Below, piece after piece: positions 1 through 5,831 of a stretch of DNA of 8,207 nt. The notes beneath the pieces are model-generated. The model was not told where the DNA came from. It did no database searches and saw nothing but the letters and a program-made list of their open reading frames with translations. Origin of the DNA: CAZGYE01 sp964530165 (GTDB lineage Bacteria; Planctomycetota; Planctomycetia; Planctomycetales; Planctomycetaceae); the NCBI GenBank assembly GCA_964530165.1, contig CAZGYE010000266.1:1-8207 (forward strand). The letters are read 5' to 3'. The translations under genes and the position numbers were made by a program. Position 1 is the stretch's first letter; the number at the start of each line of letters is the position of its first letter.

Positions 1-1
1 T

Positions 2-289
2 ACCACGAAATGCACTGTCGTGAGGAAGTTGCTCCAGACGGCTAAAGTGTTACGAGTTGTCCATTCGGGGTTGTGAAAGAAATCTCGACTGTTCGATCTT
101 GATCGGTGTACAACGACGATCCCGGCGTTGACCAAAGCGATCGCGGTAGTGAGGCGGCCGCGGCGGTTGACGTTCGCGGAAGGACCGTTGGCCGACTGGC
201 CGGCGCGGGAGCTGCGCAGCGGAGTCAACGAGTTGGTCGTCTGCGAACCACGGCGAAACCTCGTCCAGGATTCGGTAGAATGGTACTGA
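2..289 (+). pseudogene. IS110-like transposase fragment, broken
   Basis: A plus-strand frame open from 77 to a stop at 287-289 gives a peptide with the segment RRPRRLTFAEGPLADW followed by ELRSGVNELVVCEPRRN. This resembles the N-terminal RuvC-like (DEDD) domain of IS110-family transposases, in which a TFEEG-like motif carries the acidic residue and a later D/E-LVVC-x-PRRN segment precedes the DGDK-x-D motif. Here the DGDK part is missing: the frame degenerates after PRRN and stops. Upstream, the same frame continues to the window edge but is broken by a TGA at 74-76; the peptide before that stop fits the family only loosely. No start codon, C-terminal serine domain or element end is visible, so this is a relic and not an active element. 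The best-supported part is 107-270. The family call rests on remembered sequence style, without a search. Confidence 0.6.
276..281 (+). promoter_or_regulatory. Candidate -10 box for the AtuA cluster
   Basis: TAGAAT lies 43 bases upstream of the ATG at 325 and would give a leader of about 37 bases. No convincing -35 hexamer is seen 16-18 bases upstream, so the call rests on the -10 match alone. It lies at the very end of the transposase remnant. Confidence 0.25.
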
Positions 290-324
290 TCGAGCATAGC
301 CTGTTCTTGGATGAGACTGCAACG

Positions 325-1698
325 ATGAAGACCGTGTGCATCGGCAATGCCGCTGGGTTTTGGGGAGACAATCTCGACGCGCCGCGTCTGCTGGCTGAAA
401 GCGGAAGGCTGGACTACCTCACGCTGGAATACCTGGCCGAGTTGACCATGTCCATCCTCGTGCACCAGCACCAGCGCGATCCGCGGGCCGGCTACGTGAC
501 CGACTTTTTGAAGGTCGTCGAGAGTTTGATTCCCAGCCTCAAAGCACGGCCCGGTTTGCGGATCGTGACGAACGCCGGCGGCGTGAACCAGATCGCGTGC
601 GCCCGGCGAGTTTCCGCAATCCTCTCTGCAGCGAGACTCGGTGACGTCGTCGTGGCGGCCCTTTCCGGAGACGACCTGAGAGCCGAGCTGGATACGCATC
701 TTGCCGCCGGCGAGACGTTCGCCAACTTGGAAACCGGAGAGCCGCTCGGCAAGCTGCGGTCTCGGGTCGTCAGTGCCAACACCTACCTCGGAGCCGGCGG
801 GATCGTCGATGCTCTGGGGGCGGGCGCGCGGATTCTCATAACCGGCCGCGTGGCTGATGCGTCTCTGACCGTCGGCCCAGCCGTCCATGAGTTCGCCTGG
901 AAGTGGGACGACTGGGACCGGCTGGCGGCCGCCAGCGTGGCCGGGCACCTAATCGAATGCGGCGCACAAGTCACCGGCGGCATGTATTCCGACTGGACGA
1001 AGACGATTGAACTCTCAGGTGTCGGATATCCGATTGCCGAGGTTGCCGAGGACGGATCGACTGTCATCACCAAGCCTGCAGGGACCGGCGGAACCGTCGC
1101 CACAGGGACCGTCGCCGAGCAATTGGTCTACGAGATCGGCGACCCGGCCCATTATCTCACGCCCGACGTCGACGTGGATTTTCGCGAGATCACGCTGCGC
1201 CAGGAAAGTCCCGACCGCGTCGCAGTCGCCGGTGTGCGCGGCGGCCCGCCGCCGGAACGGTATAAAGTCTCGCTCTGTTACAGCGACGGCTACGCAGCCT
1301 CGGGCACGCTGGTGATTTGCGGCCGCGATGCGATGGAAAAAGCGCGACGCTGCGCCGAGATGCTCTTTCAGCGCGTGCGACGGGCCGGTTTCGATCTGGC
1401 ACGGACCCACATGGAATGTCTCGGTGCGGGTGATTCACTGCCCGGCATCTGGCCGCGGCGCGAGGAGCCGTGGGAAGTTGTGCTGCGCGTCAGTGCGCAC
1501 AATCCGTCACGCGAAGCGGTCGAAAGGTTCACCCGCGAACTGGCTCCGCTGGTCGCCTCAGGTCCGCCCGGCGTCACCGGATACACCGGCGCCCGTGCGA
1601 AACCGCATCGCGTGCTGGCTTACTGGCCGAGCGTGATTTCACGAGCTCTCGCCAGACCGGTCGTGGACGTCCGGCCGGCAAAGGAGTGGGTGCAGTGA
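325..1698 (+). CDS. AtuA-family protein (DUF1446, acyclic terpene utilisation type), large domain
   Basis: A 457-residue cytoplasmic protein covering the AtuA N-terminal domain. Visible family motifs are GNAAGFWGD (residues 7-15), LEYLAELTMSIL (34-45), TNAGGVNQIACA (82-93), NTYLGAGGIVDAL (152-164), ITGRVADASLTVGP (172-185), ECGAQVTGG (211-219), KPAGTGGTVATGTVAEQL (250-267) and LGAGDS (366-371). AtuA is needed for growth of pseudomonads on citronellol/geraniol, but its exact reaction is unsettled. In other bacteria homologues sit with acyl-CoA dehydrogenase, carboxylase and hydratase genes of leucine-like or terpene catabolism. The start at 325 is chosen because the family's conserved N-terminus begins there; in-frame starts at 280 and 106 only add transposase-remnant sequence. 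The Shine-Dalgarno site is weak. The stop overlaps the next start (GTGA), implying coupled translation with the AtuA C-terminal-type protein. Family assignment is strong; substrate is unknown. Confidence 0.93.
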   Translation: MKTVCIGNAAGFWGDNLDAPRLLAESGRLDYLTLEYLAELTMSILVHQHQRDPRAGYVTDFLKVVESLIPSLKARPGLRIVTNAGGVNQIACARRVSAILSAARLGDVVVAALSGDDLRAELDTHLAAGETFANLETGEPLGKLRSRVVSANTYLGAGGIVDALGAGARILITGRVADASLTVGPAVHEFAWKWDDWDRLAAASVAGHLIECGAQVTGGMYSDWTKTIELSGVGYPIAEVAEDGSTVITKPAGTGGTVATGTVAEQLVYEIGDPAHYLTPDVDVDFREITLRQESPDRVAVAGVRGGPPPERYKVSLCYSDGYAASGTLVICGRDAMEKARRCAEMLFQRVRRAGFDLARTHMECLGAGDSLPGIWPRREEPWEVVLRVSAHNPSREAVERFTRELAPLVASGPPGVTGYTGARAKPHRVLAYWPSVISRALARPVVDVRPAKEWVQ

Positions 1699-2045
1699 CC
1701 GAGACGATTCAACTGAAGGACATCGCCCACGCGCGCTCCGGCGACAAGGGAAACAACGCCAACATCGGCGTAATTGCCTACACACGGGCGGGCTACGAAT
1801 TCCTCGGTCGAGCGCTGACCGAGACGCGGATGGCCGAGTATTTTCTCCCGTTACGACCCAAACAGGTCGACCGTTTTGAGCTGCCCGGCATCCTGGCCTA
1901 CAACTTCGTGCTGTACGGTGTTCTGGACGGGGGCGCCAGCCGGTCACTCTACAGCGATAGCCAGGGCAAGACGCTGGCGCTATGTGTTCTGGAAATGGAA
2001 TTGCCACGCCCGCCGAATCTTGATGAATTGACGATTGACGATTGA
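1695..2045 (+). CDS. AtuA C-terminal-type small protein (AtuA ferredoxin-fold-like domain)
   Basis: A 116-residue protein starting at GTG 1695, with AAGGAG (1681-1686) 8 bases upstream and a 4-base overlap with the preceding stop; a GTG at 1686 is in frame but lies on the ribosome site. Its N-terminal motif, AHARSGDKGNNANIGVIAY (residues 11-29), is the hallmark of the domain that follows the large AtuA domain in fused proteins. Further conserved-looking parts are LPGILAYNFVLYGVLDGG and the SLYSDSQGKTLA stretch. In pseudomonad AtuA both parts are one polypeptide; here they are two genes, so the products probably form a complex (inference). The last residues, LDELTIDD, and the stop codon are encoded by the 7-base repeat array that follows, suggesting that the repeat replaced or extended the original C-terminus. 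No membrane segment or signal peptide. Confidence 0.87.
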   Translation: MTETIQLKDIAHARSGDKGNNANIGVIAYTRAGYEFLGRALTETRMAEYFLPLRPKQVDRFELPGILAYNFVLYGVLDGGASRSLYSDSQGKTLALCVLEMELPRPPNLDELTIDD

Positions 2046-2108
2046 TCATTGATGATTGAGTTGCGCAGCCTGCTTGTCCCAATCGTCAATTTTCAAAAGT
2101 CAATCGCC
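2030..2108. repeat. Convergent heptanucleotide repeat array
   Basis: Four tandem 7-base units run from 2030 to 2057, consensus GAYSATT (GACGATT twice, then GATCATT and GATGATT). After a 23-base unrelated stretch, four units in the opposite orientation follow at 2081-2108 (AATCGTC, AATTTTC, AAAAGTC, AATCGCC). The outer parts form a perfect 12-base inverted repeat, AATTGACGATTG at 2026-2037 and CAATCGTCAATT at 2080-2091, separated by 42 bases. The array contains the stop codon of the upstream gene and ends one base before the start codon of the hydratase gene, where a ribosome site would normally be. It resembles in kind, but not in sequence, the array at 5708-5831. Confidence 0.8.
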
Positions 2109-2109
2109 A

Positions 2110-2913
2110 ATGCCGTTCATCACATTCTCTGTCAACGACGGCATCGCCCGCATCACGCTCGACCGGGCGGAGAAGCGGAACGCGTTGTCGCGCTCTTTTG
2201 TGGAACAGATTTCCGACGCCGTCGGAAAGGTGGCGACTGATTCGACGGTTCGATTGTTGGTGCTCTCGGCCGAGGGGCCCGTGTTCTGCGCAGGGATGGA
2301 CCTCGGGGAGATGCACCAGCGGGCCGACCATCCGGACGCGGCTGAGTTGTGGCACCGGGACGCGCAAGTCTATCGCGATCTGCTCTGGCGGCTGTTCACG
2401 CTGCCACAGCCGAGCTTGGCGGTCGTCGGCGGTCCTGCCCTGGCGGGAGGATTGGGCTTGGTGCTCGCCTGCGACGTTGTCTTGGCCGCCGAATCGGCCT
2501 TCTTCTCACTGCCGGAACCTCGCCGCGGGATCTCCGCTGCCGTGGTCGCCTCGCTGCTGAACTACCGCGTCGGCGCCGGGGCGGCGACGTATCTGTTGCT
2601 TTCCGGCAGACGCGTCTCGGCGGCCGAAGCGCTTCGCAGCGGTCTGTGCCACGAAGTAGTTCCCGACGATGAACTGGCCGACCGGGAGCGCGAGCTGTTG
2701 ACGTCGATCCTCAGCGGCGCGCCGTCTGCGCTGGCGAAGACGAAGGCCCACCTCATCGCTTGCGCCGGTGCAACGCTTTTGGACGAATTGGACGAGGGAC
2801 AACGTGTCTCCGCCGAGGTCCGCCAGACCAGAGAGGCCCGCGAAGGATTGGCCGCCTTCCTGGAAAAACGAAAACCAGCCTGGCAACCGGACGACAATTC
2901 GAACAACGATTGA
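2110..2913 (+). CDS. Enoyl-CoA hydratase/isomerase (crotonase) family protein
   Basis: A 267-residue cytoplasmic protein of normal length for a single-domain crotonase, which acts on acyl-CoA thioesters. Visible motifs are ITLDRAEKRNALS (residues 15-27), the first oxyanion-hole segment GPVFCAGMDL (56-65), the second segment GGPALAGGLGLVLACDV (107-123), and SLPEPRRGI (133-141). Aligned by hand to rat mitochondrial enoyl-CoA hydratase, Glu164 is kept as Glu136 but Glu144 is replaced by Gly116. Loss of that residue is seen in several isomerases and, from memory, in AtuE-type isohexenylglutaconyl-CoA hydratases, which suits the neighbouring AtuA genes. A plain methylglutaconyl-CoA hydratase usually keeps both. 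The start at 2110 is chosen because MPFITFSVNDGIARITL is a typical N-terminus; no Shine-Dalgarno site is seen because repeat units fill that space. It lies 64 bases after the AtuA-C gene, probably in the same transcript. Exact substrate unknown. Confidence 0.92.
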   Translation: MPFITFSVNDGIARITLDRAEKRNALSRSFVEQISDAVGKVATDSTVRLLVLSAEGPVFCAGMDLGEMHQRADHPDAAELWHRDAQVYRDLLWRLFTLPQPSLAVVGGPALAGGLGLVLACDVVLAAESAFFSLPEPRRGISAAVVASLLNYRVGAGAATYLLLSGRRVSAAEALRSGLCHEVVPDDELADRERELLTSILSGAPSALAKTKAHLIACAGATLLDELDEGQRVSAEVRQTREAREGLAAFLEKRKPAWQPDDNSNND

Positions 2914-2942
2914 ACACGCGAATTGCATCGTTCCCATTTAGC

Positions 2943-2960
2943 CGCCGAGCTTGCTCGGCG
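2943..2960. repeat. GC-rich palindrome after the crotonase gene
   Basis: CGCCGAG, loop CTTG, CTCGGCG: a perfect 7-base stem 30 bases after the stop codon. It may end the AtuA-cluster transcript, but no T-run follows, so it is as likely to be a dispersed palindromic repeat. From 2961 to about 3065 I see nothing else recognisable. Confidence 0.4.
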
Positions 2961-3065
2961 CGGCCGATGCAGGGCGCATGCGACGCGATGGATGAATCCA
3001 GTCGCTCAATCGATGACAGGGACCAGCATTCCTCGTCTGTTCGGCCTGTGCCGACGGACAGCCGA

Positions 3066-3094
3066 TTGCTGCAACGAGCGGAGCAGCATATACT
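3066..3094 (+). promoter_or_regulatory. Predicted sigma-70-type promoter of the hsp70 gene
   Basis: TTGCTG (3066-3071), a 17-base spacer and TATACT (3089-3094). The predicted start of transcription is near 3101, giving a leader of about 60 bases before ATG 3163. No CIRCE-type inverted repeat (TTAGCACTC-like) is seen near it, so HrcA control is not supported. Confidence 0.45.
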
Positions 3095-3162
3095 CGAACT
3101 GACAGTAACGTCTTGTTCTCACGTGCTCGAGCCGCGACGTTGGACATCCGGACGCAGTGGCC

Positions 3163-4686
3163 ATGGAACAGACCATTCCTCGCGCAGTCGGCATCGATCT
3201 GGGCACAACGTTTTCCGTGGTGGCCTGTCTCGATTCAGACGGAGCCCCTCGGACGATCCTCAATGGGGAGGGGGACCCGTGGACGCCCAGCGTGGTGTTG
3301 TTCGAAGAATCTGCCATCACCGTCGGCAAGGAAGCGCAGAAGGCGGCGCCGCTGGAACCGAACGGCGTCGCCGAGGCCGCGAAACGAGACATGGGCCATG
3401 CAAGGTACCACCGGCCGATTCATGGCAGAAGCGTTCCGCCGGAAGTGATTCAATCGCTGATCCTCAAGAAGCTGAAGCACGACGCGGAAGAACAAATCGG
3501 TCCGTTCCAGAAAGCCGTGATCACCGTGCCGGCCTACTTCAACGAGCCGCGGCGGAAGGCGACACAGGATGCCGGCCGGCTGGCGCGGCTGGACGTGCTG
3601 GACATCATCAACGAACCGACTGCGGCGGCCATTGCGTACGGTTGCGGGCAGGGGCCGCTCAAGACGGGCGGCGGATCGGGCGAGGCGGAGCGCGTGCTGG
3701 TCTACGACCTGGGGGGCGGCACCTTCGACGTCACGGTGATGGAAATCGATGGCAGAAATTACAACACAATCGCCACCGCGGGCGACGTGCATCTCGGCGG
3801 AATGGATTGGGACCGCCGGCTGGCCGACATGGTGGCTGAGAAATTTGTGACCAAACACCACGGCATCGATCCCCACGAAGACCCGGCCGGCTTGCAGCGT
3901 TTGCTGCGAGAAGTCGAAGACGCCAAGCGGGCCCTTTCTGCGCGGAAGAAGGTGACGATCTCTTTCGAGCATGCCGGCGACGGCCTCCGCGTTCCGGTGA
4001 CGCGGGAAGAATTCGAATCGATGACAGCCGACCTGTTGCAGCGGACCCTGTTCACGGTCCGGAACGTCCTGAAAGAATCGACGCTGCAGTGGAAGGACAT
4101 TTCGCGCGTGCTGTTGGTGGGAGGCTCGACGCGGATGCCGGCCGTGCGGCGGGAGCTGGAATCGCTCTCCGGTAAGAAAATCGACCGGTCGCTCTCGGTC
4201 GACGAAGCGGTTGCGCATGGTGCGGCCATCTATGCTGGGCTGCTGCTTCCGAGCGCGGACGAGGCCGGCCAGCCGATGACCATCAAGAACGTCAACTCCC
4301 ACAGCTTGGGAGTGCTGGCCAGGGATCCGCAAACGGGCCGGTCCAAGAACTCGGTGCTCATCCCCAAGAACACGACCTTGCCTGTGACGAAGGGAAAACG
4401 CTTTCGCACAGTGCGGCGGGACCAGCGAAACGTGACGATCCGCGTCGTGGAAGGGGGCGATGCCAGCGGGCGGAACTCGACGCCGATCGGCAATTGCGTC
4501 ATTCACGATCTGCCCAAGGGCTTGGCGGCCGGCTCGCCCGTCGACGTGCTGTTCACCTACGCCGAAAACGGCCGCCTGAAAGTCCGCGCCCGATTGCCCG
4601 AGCTGAAGCGAGAGGCAGTCCTGATGATCGAACGCGAATCGGGCCTGACCGAAGCGAAAATCGAAAACTGGCAGAAAAAAGTCTGA
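3163..4686 (+). CDS. Hsp70-family chaperone, short form without the helical lid
   Basis: A 507-residue cytoplasmic ATPase/chaperone of the DnaK superfamily. The nucleotide-binding domain spans about residues 8-360: phosphate loop GIDLGTT (10-16), KRDMG with Lys74 matching DnaK Lys70, INEPTAAAIAYG (149-160), YDLGGGTFDVT (181-191) with Thr187 matching DnaK Thr199, and the adenosine motif VLLVGGSTRMPAV (316-328). A substrate-binding beta domain follows (about 376-490) with NSHSLGVL and the conserved IPKNTTLP. The protein ends soon after, so the alpha-helical lid of E. coli DnaK (638 residues) is missing. The linker VLLLD is replaced by MTIKN (372-376). It is therefore not the housekeeping DnaK but one of the short Hsp70s, which seem to recur in planctomycetes. 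ATG 3163 is preferred to GTG 3157; neither has a good ribosome site. No DnaJ or GrpE gene is adjacent. Partners and clients are unknown. Confidence 0.95.
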   Translation: MEQTIPRAVGIDLGTTFSVVACLDSDGAPRTILNGEGDPWTPSVVLFEESAITVGKEAQKAAPLEPNGVAEAAKRDMGHARYHRPIHGRSVPPEVIQSLILKKLKHDAEEQIGPFQKAVITVPAYFNEPRRKATQDAGRLARLDVLDIINEPTAAAIAYGCGQGPLKTGGGSGEAERVLVYDLGGGTFDVTVMEIDGRNYNTIATAGDVHLGGMDWDRRLADMVAEKFVTKHHGIDPHEDPAGLQRLLREVEDAKRALSARKKVTISFEHAGDGLRVPVTREEFESMTADLLQRTLFTVRNVLKESTLQWKDISRVLLVGGSTRMPAVRRELESLSGKKIDRSLSVDEAVAHGAAIYAGLLLPSADEAGQPMTIKNVNSHSLGVLARDPQTGRSKNSVLIPKNTTLPVTKGKRFRTVRRDQRNVTIRVVEGGDASGRNSTPIGNCVIHDLPKGLAAGSPVDVLFTYAENGRLKVRARLPELKREAVLMIERESGLTEAKIENWQKKV

Positions 4687-4736
4687 GGCAAGATCAGCAA
4701 GATGATGCTCGAGTAAATTAATCGCAGGAAGACTCA

Positions 4737-4769
4737 GCCGGCTCTCTGCAATGTTCCTTCGCAGCCGGC
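4737..4769 (+). terminator. Possible weak terminator hairpin after hsp70
   Basis: GCCGGCT (4737-4743) can pair with AGCCGGC (4763-4769) across a 19-base loop, 50 bases after the stop. A pyrimidine-rich stretch (CTTTCTATTT) follows at 4777-4786, but not a clean T-run. The long loop and distance make this a weak call. Confidence 0.25.
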
Positions 4770-4781
4770 CTGCGCCGCTTT

Positions 4782-5105
4782 CTATTTCGATCCGTTGTCG
4801 CCGGAGCCAAGGAGGTCCACTTCGACCCAACCGGGCGACTTGTTCGGAAGACACCAGTATCCTGAGTACGCTGTTCTGGATGTCGTGATGCCGTCAGTAA
4901 CGCGGTCCGGACCAATCTCCGGGACGCGGCTTGGTCCGCTGGCAGCGGCCGGCCGCCCTTTGGCAATATTTTTGCCCCCCTGAAAAACCTCGATTTCGGC
5001 CAGCCCCCCGCCGTTGCCATGCCACTTTGTGATCTCAATTCGTATTCGAGTGAATGGCTCAAGGGGGGGTAGCAAGCTCAGGGACAAATCTTCGTGTCCG
5101 TTCAC
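4782..5105 (-). pseudogene. Remnant of a discoidin-like (F5/8 type C) domain gene
   Basis: Read on the minus strand, this frame gives FTRIRIEITKWHGNGGG then LAEIEVFQGGKNIAKGRPAA, later VTDGITTSRTAYSGYWCLP and PGWVEVDLL before a stop at 4784-4782. The order is a 'RIRIE...LAEIEVF' strand, then an 'N-A-x-G-x-P-A-A-S' strand, then 'V-x-DG', then 'W-x-EVDL'. This matches the junction between the end of one discoidin-like module and the start of the next, as in large secreted planctomycete proteins. The fragment lacks the rest of both modules, a signal peptide and a credible start. The frame stays open to 5177, but that part is the palindromic repeat; the first possible start outside it is GTG at 5105-5103, with no ribosome site. 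It lies convergent to hsp70. A functional small protein cannot be fully excluded. Confidence 0.5.
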
Positions 5106-5118
5106 ATTTGAAGGGTGT

Positions 5119-5178
5119 TGTGGGGCAGGCTTTCCAGCCTGCCGGTCGGCAATGGCAGGCTGGAAAGCCTGCCCCACA
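5119..5178. repeat. Perfect 25-base inverted repeat (REP/MITE-like palindrome)
   Basis: Arms 5119-5143 and 5154-5178 are exact reverse complements around a 10-base loop (GGTCGGCAAT). Each arm is itself a hairpin: GGCAGGCT, 4-base loop, AGCCTGCC (5124-5143 and 5154-5173). The element therefore holds four copies of the same octamer and can fold as one long stem or two small ones. Outward pairing stops at TGTGG. The structure is like bacterial REP/BIME elements or a tiny non-autonomous element. From memory, similar GGCAGGCTTTCC-type palindromes are dispersed through planctomycete genomes. It ends 24 bases before the start codon of the next gene. Confidence 0.85.
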
Positions 5179-5202
5179 CGCAGTCAAGGCAGGACAGGCT
5201 GA

Positions 5203-5706
5203 ATGGGACTTTTCGATTTCCTGCTCGGGGCCGACATCACCGGCGACTGGGTCATCGAGCCACAGTTGGAGCTGGAGTTTCGTTTCGACGACTTCTCGCT
5301 GTGCGGCGTGCGGTTGGAGGACCGGGCCGAAGAGTTGAGCGGTTTGGGACCGGCCGAGGACCGGCGGGCTGCACGCAAAGGGCTGTTGCTCTATTATTCG
5401 CTGGGCCTGCAAATGGAGACCGATCACGAACTCGTCGCCGCCTTCGTGTTGTTCTGGGTCTGGCCGAACGATCTCAACACGCCGTTTGGCTCATTTTCCG
5501 GCAGGTGCACGCAGAACGGCAAGACGTGGCCCTTGAATCGCGAAACGAACTTTCTGGACTTCACCGCCCGCTTCGGTGAACCGGACCGGCGCGAAGACGA
5601 CGAGGCCGGCATGGTATTCGTCTATCTGTTCGACGCCGTGAGGATGGAGGTCGAGTTCGACGACCTGGACCTGCTCACGTCGATCGCCGTCCTGCCGCGC
5701 GAATAA
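5203..5706 (+). CDS. Uncharacterised acidic protein, 167 residues
   Basis: I do not recognise a named function. The protein is acidic, lacks a signal peptide and begins MGLFDFLLGADITGDW. Visible parts are a hydrophobic, beta-rich middle (LLLYYSLGLQMETDHELVA, residues 61-79, then FVLFWVWPNDLNTPFGSF, 81-98) and a C-terminal half, FLDFTARFGEPDRREDDEAG (118-136 and on) then FVYLFDAVRMEVEFDD. The layout 'G-x-P-D-R ... V-Y-x-F/W-D ... E-x-E-F-D' recalls small DUF proteins of the DUF7738/SMI1-neighbour style, but this is only an impression. ATG 5203 is supported by AGGA at 5191-5194, 8 bases upstream. Codon use is rich in third-position C/G like its neighbours, so it looks native and expressed. The palindromic repeat at 5119-5178 lies directly upstream, so a promoter must be inside or before it. 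It is convergent with the PLP-enzyme gene. Confidence 0.82.
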   Translation: MGLFDFLLGADITGDWVIEPQLELEFRFDDFSLCGVRLEDRAEELSGLGPAEDRRAARKGLLLYYSLGLQMETDHELVAAFVLFWVWPNDLNTPFGSFSGRCTQNGKTWPLNRETNFLDFTARFGEPDRREDDEAGMVFVYLFDAVRMEVEFDDLDLLTSIAVLPRE

Positions 5707-5707
5707 G

Positions 5708-5831
5708 GCAAAAGGGAAAAGTGAAAAGGCAAAAGTAAGCGAAGGAACACGCACCCGAACGGATTCCTCTTCTGATCGTCGGCTCCCCTCTTCCCTTTTT
5801 CCTTTTTCCTTTCTACTTTTTCCTTTCCAGC
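5708..5831. repeat. Second convergent heptanucleotide array, in the spacer between two 3' ends
   Basis: Four tandem 7-base units ending in AAAAG lie at 5708-5735 (GCAAAAG, GGAAAAG, TGAAAAG, GCAAAAG). On the far side of the spacer, units of the opposite sense run at 5790-5831: CTTCCCT, TTTTCCT twice, TTCTACT, TTTTCCT, TTCCAGC. The right array contains the stop codon and the final Lys-Lys codons of the minus-strand PLP-enzyme gene; the left one starts one base after the TAA of the 167-residue gene. The purine-rich left side can pair in part with the pyrimidine-rich right side, so it may act as a two-way terminator for the convergent genes (inference). The middle, 5736-5789, shows nothing else. 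Confidence 0.75.

Noticed and set aside
1..297. Minus-strand frame open from 297 to the left edge, with a hydrophobic stretch (LTTAIALVNAGIVVV)
   Set aside because: It is antisense to the transposase remnant, leaves only 27 bases for two divergent promoters, and shows no recognisable family; best explained as a shadow frame.
106..324. Upstream extension of the AtuA frame to GTG 106 (or ATG 280)
   Set aside because: The added residues come from transposase-remnant DNA in another frame and precede the conserved AtuA N-terminus MKTVCIGNAAGFWGD.
2030..2108. Short-repeat array as a CRISPR
   Set aside because: Units are 7 bases, contiguous and without spacers, and no cas gene is present.
4688..4705. 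Nine-base near-repeat GCAAGATCA / GCAAGATGA after hsp70
   Set aside because: Only two imperfect copies; no function suggested.
3235..4854. 539-codon minus-strand open frame opposite hsp70
   Set aside because: Typical antisense shadow in GC-rich coding DNA; the plus-strand Hsp70 is unambiguous.
5106..5177. Start of the discoidin-like frame at 5177
   Set aside because: This start lies inside the palindromic repeat, which reads as GQAFQPA-type filler; it is not a credible gene start.
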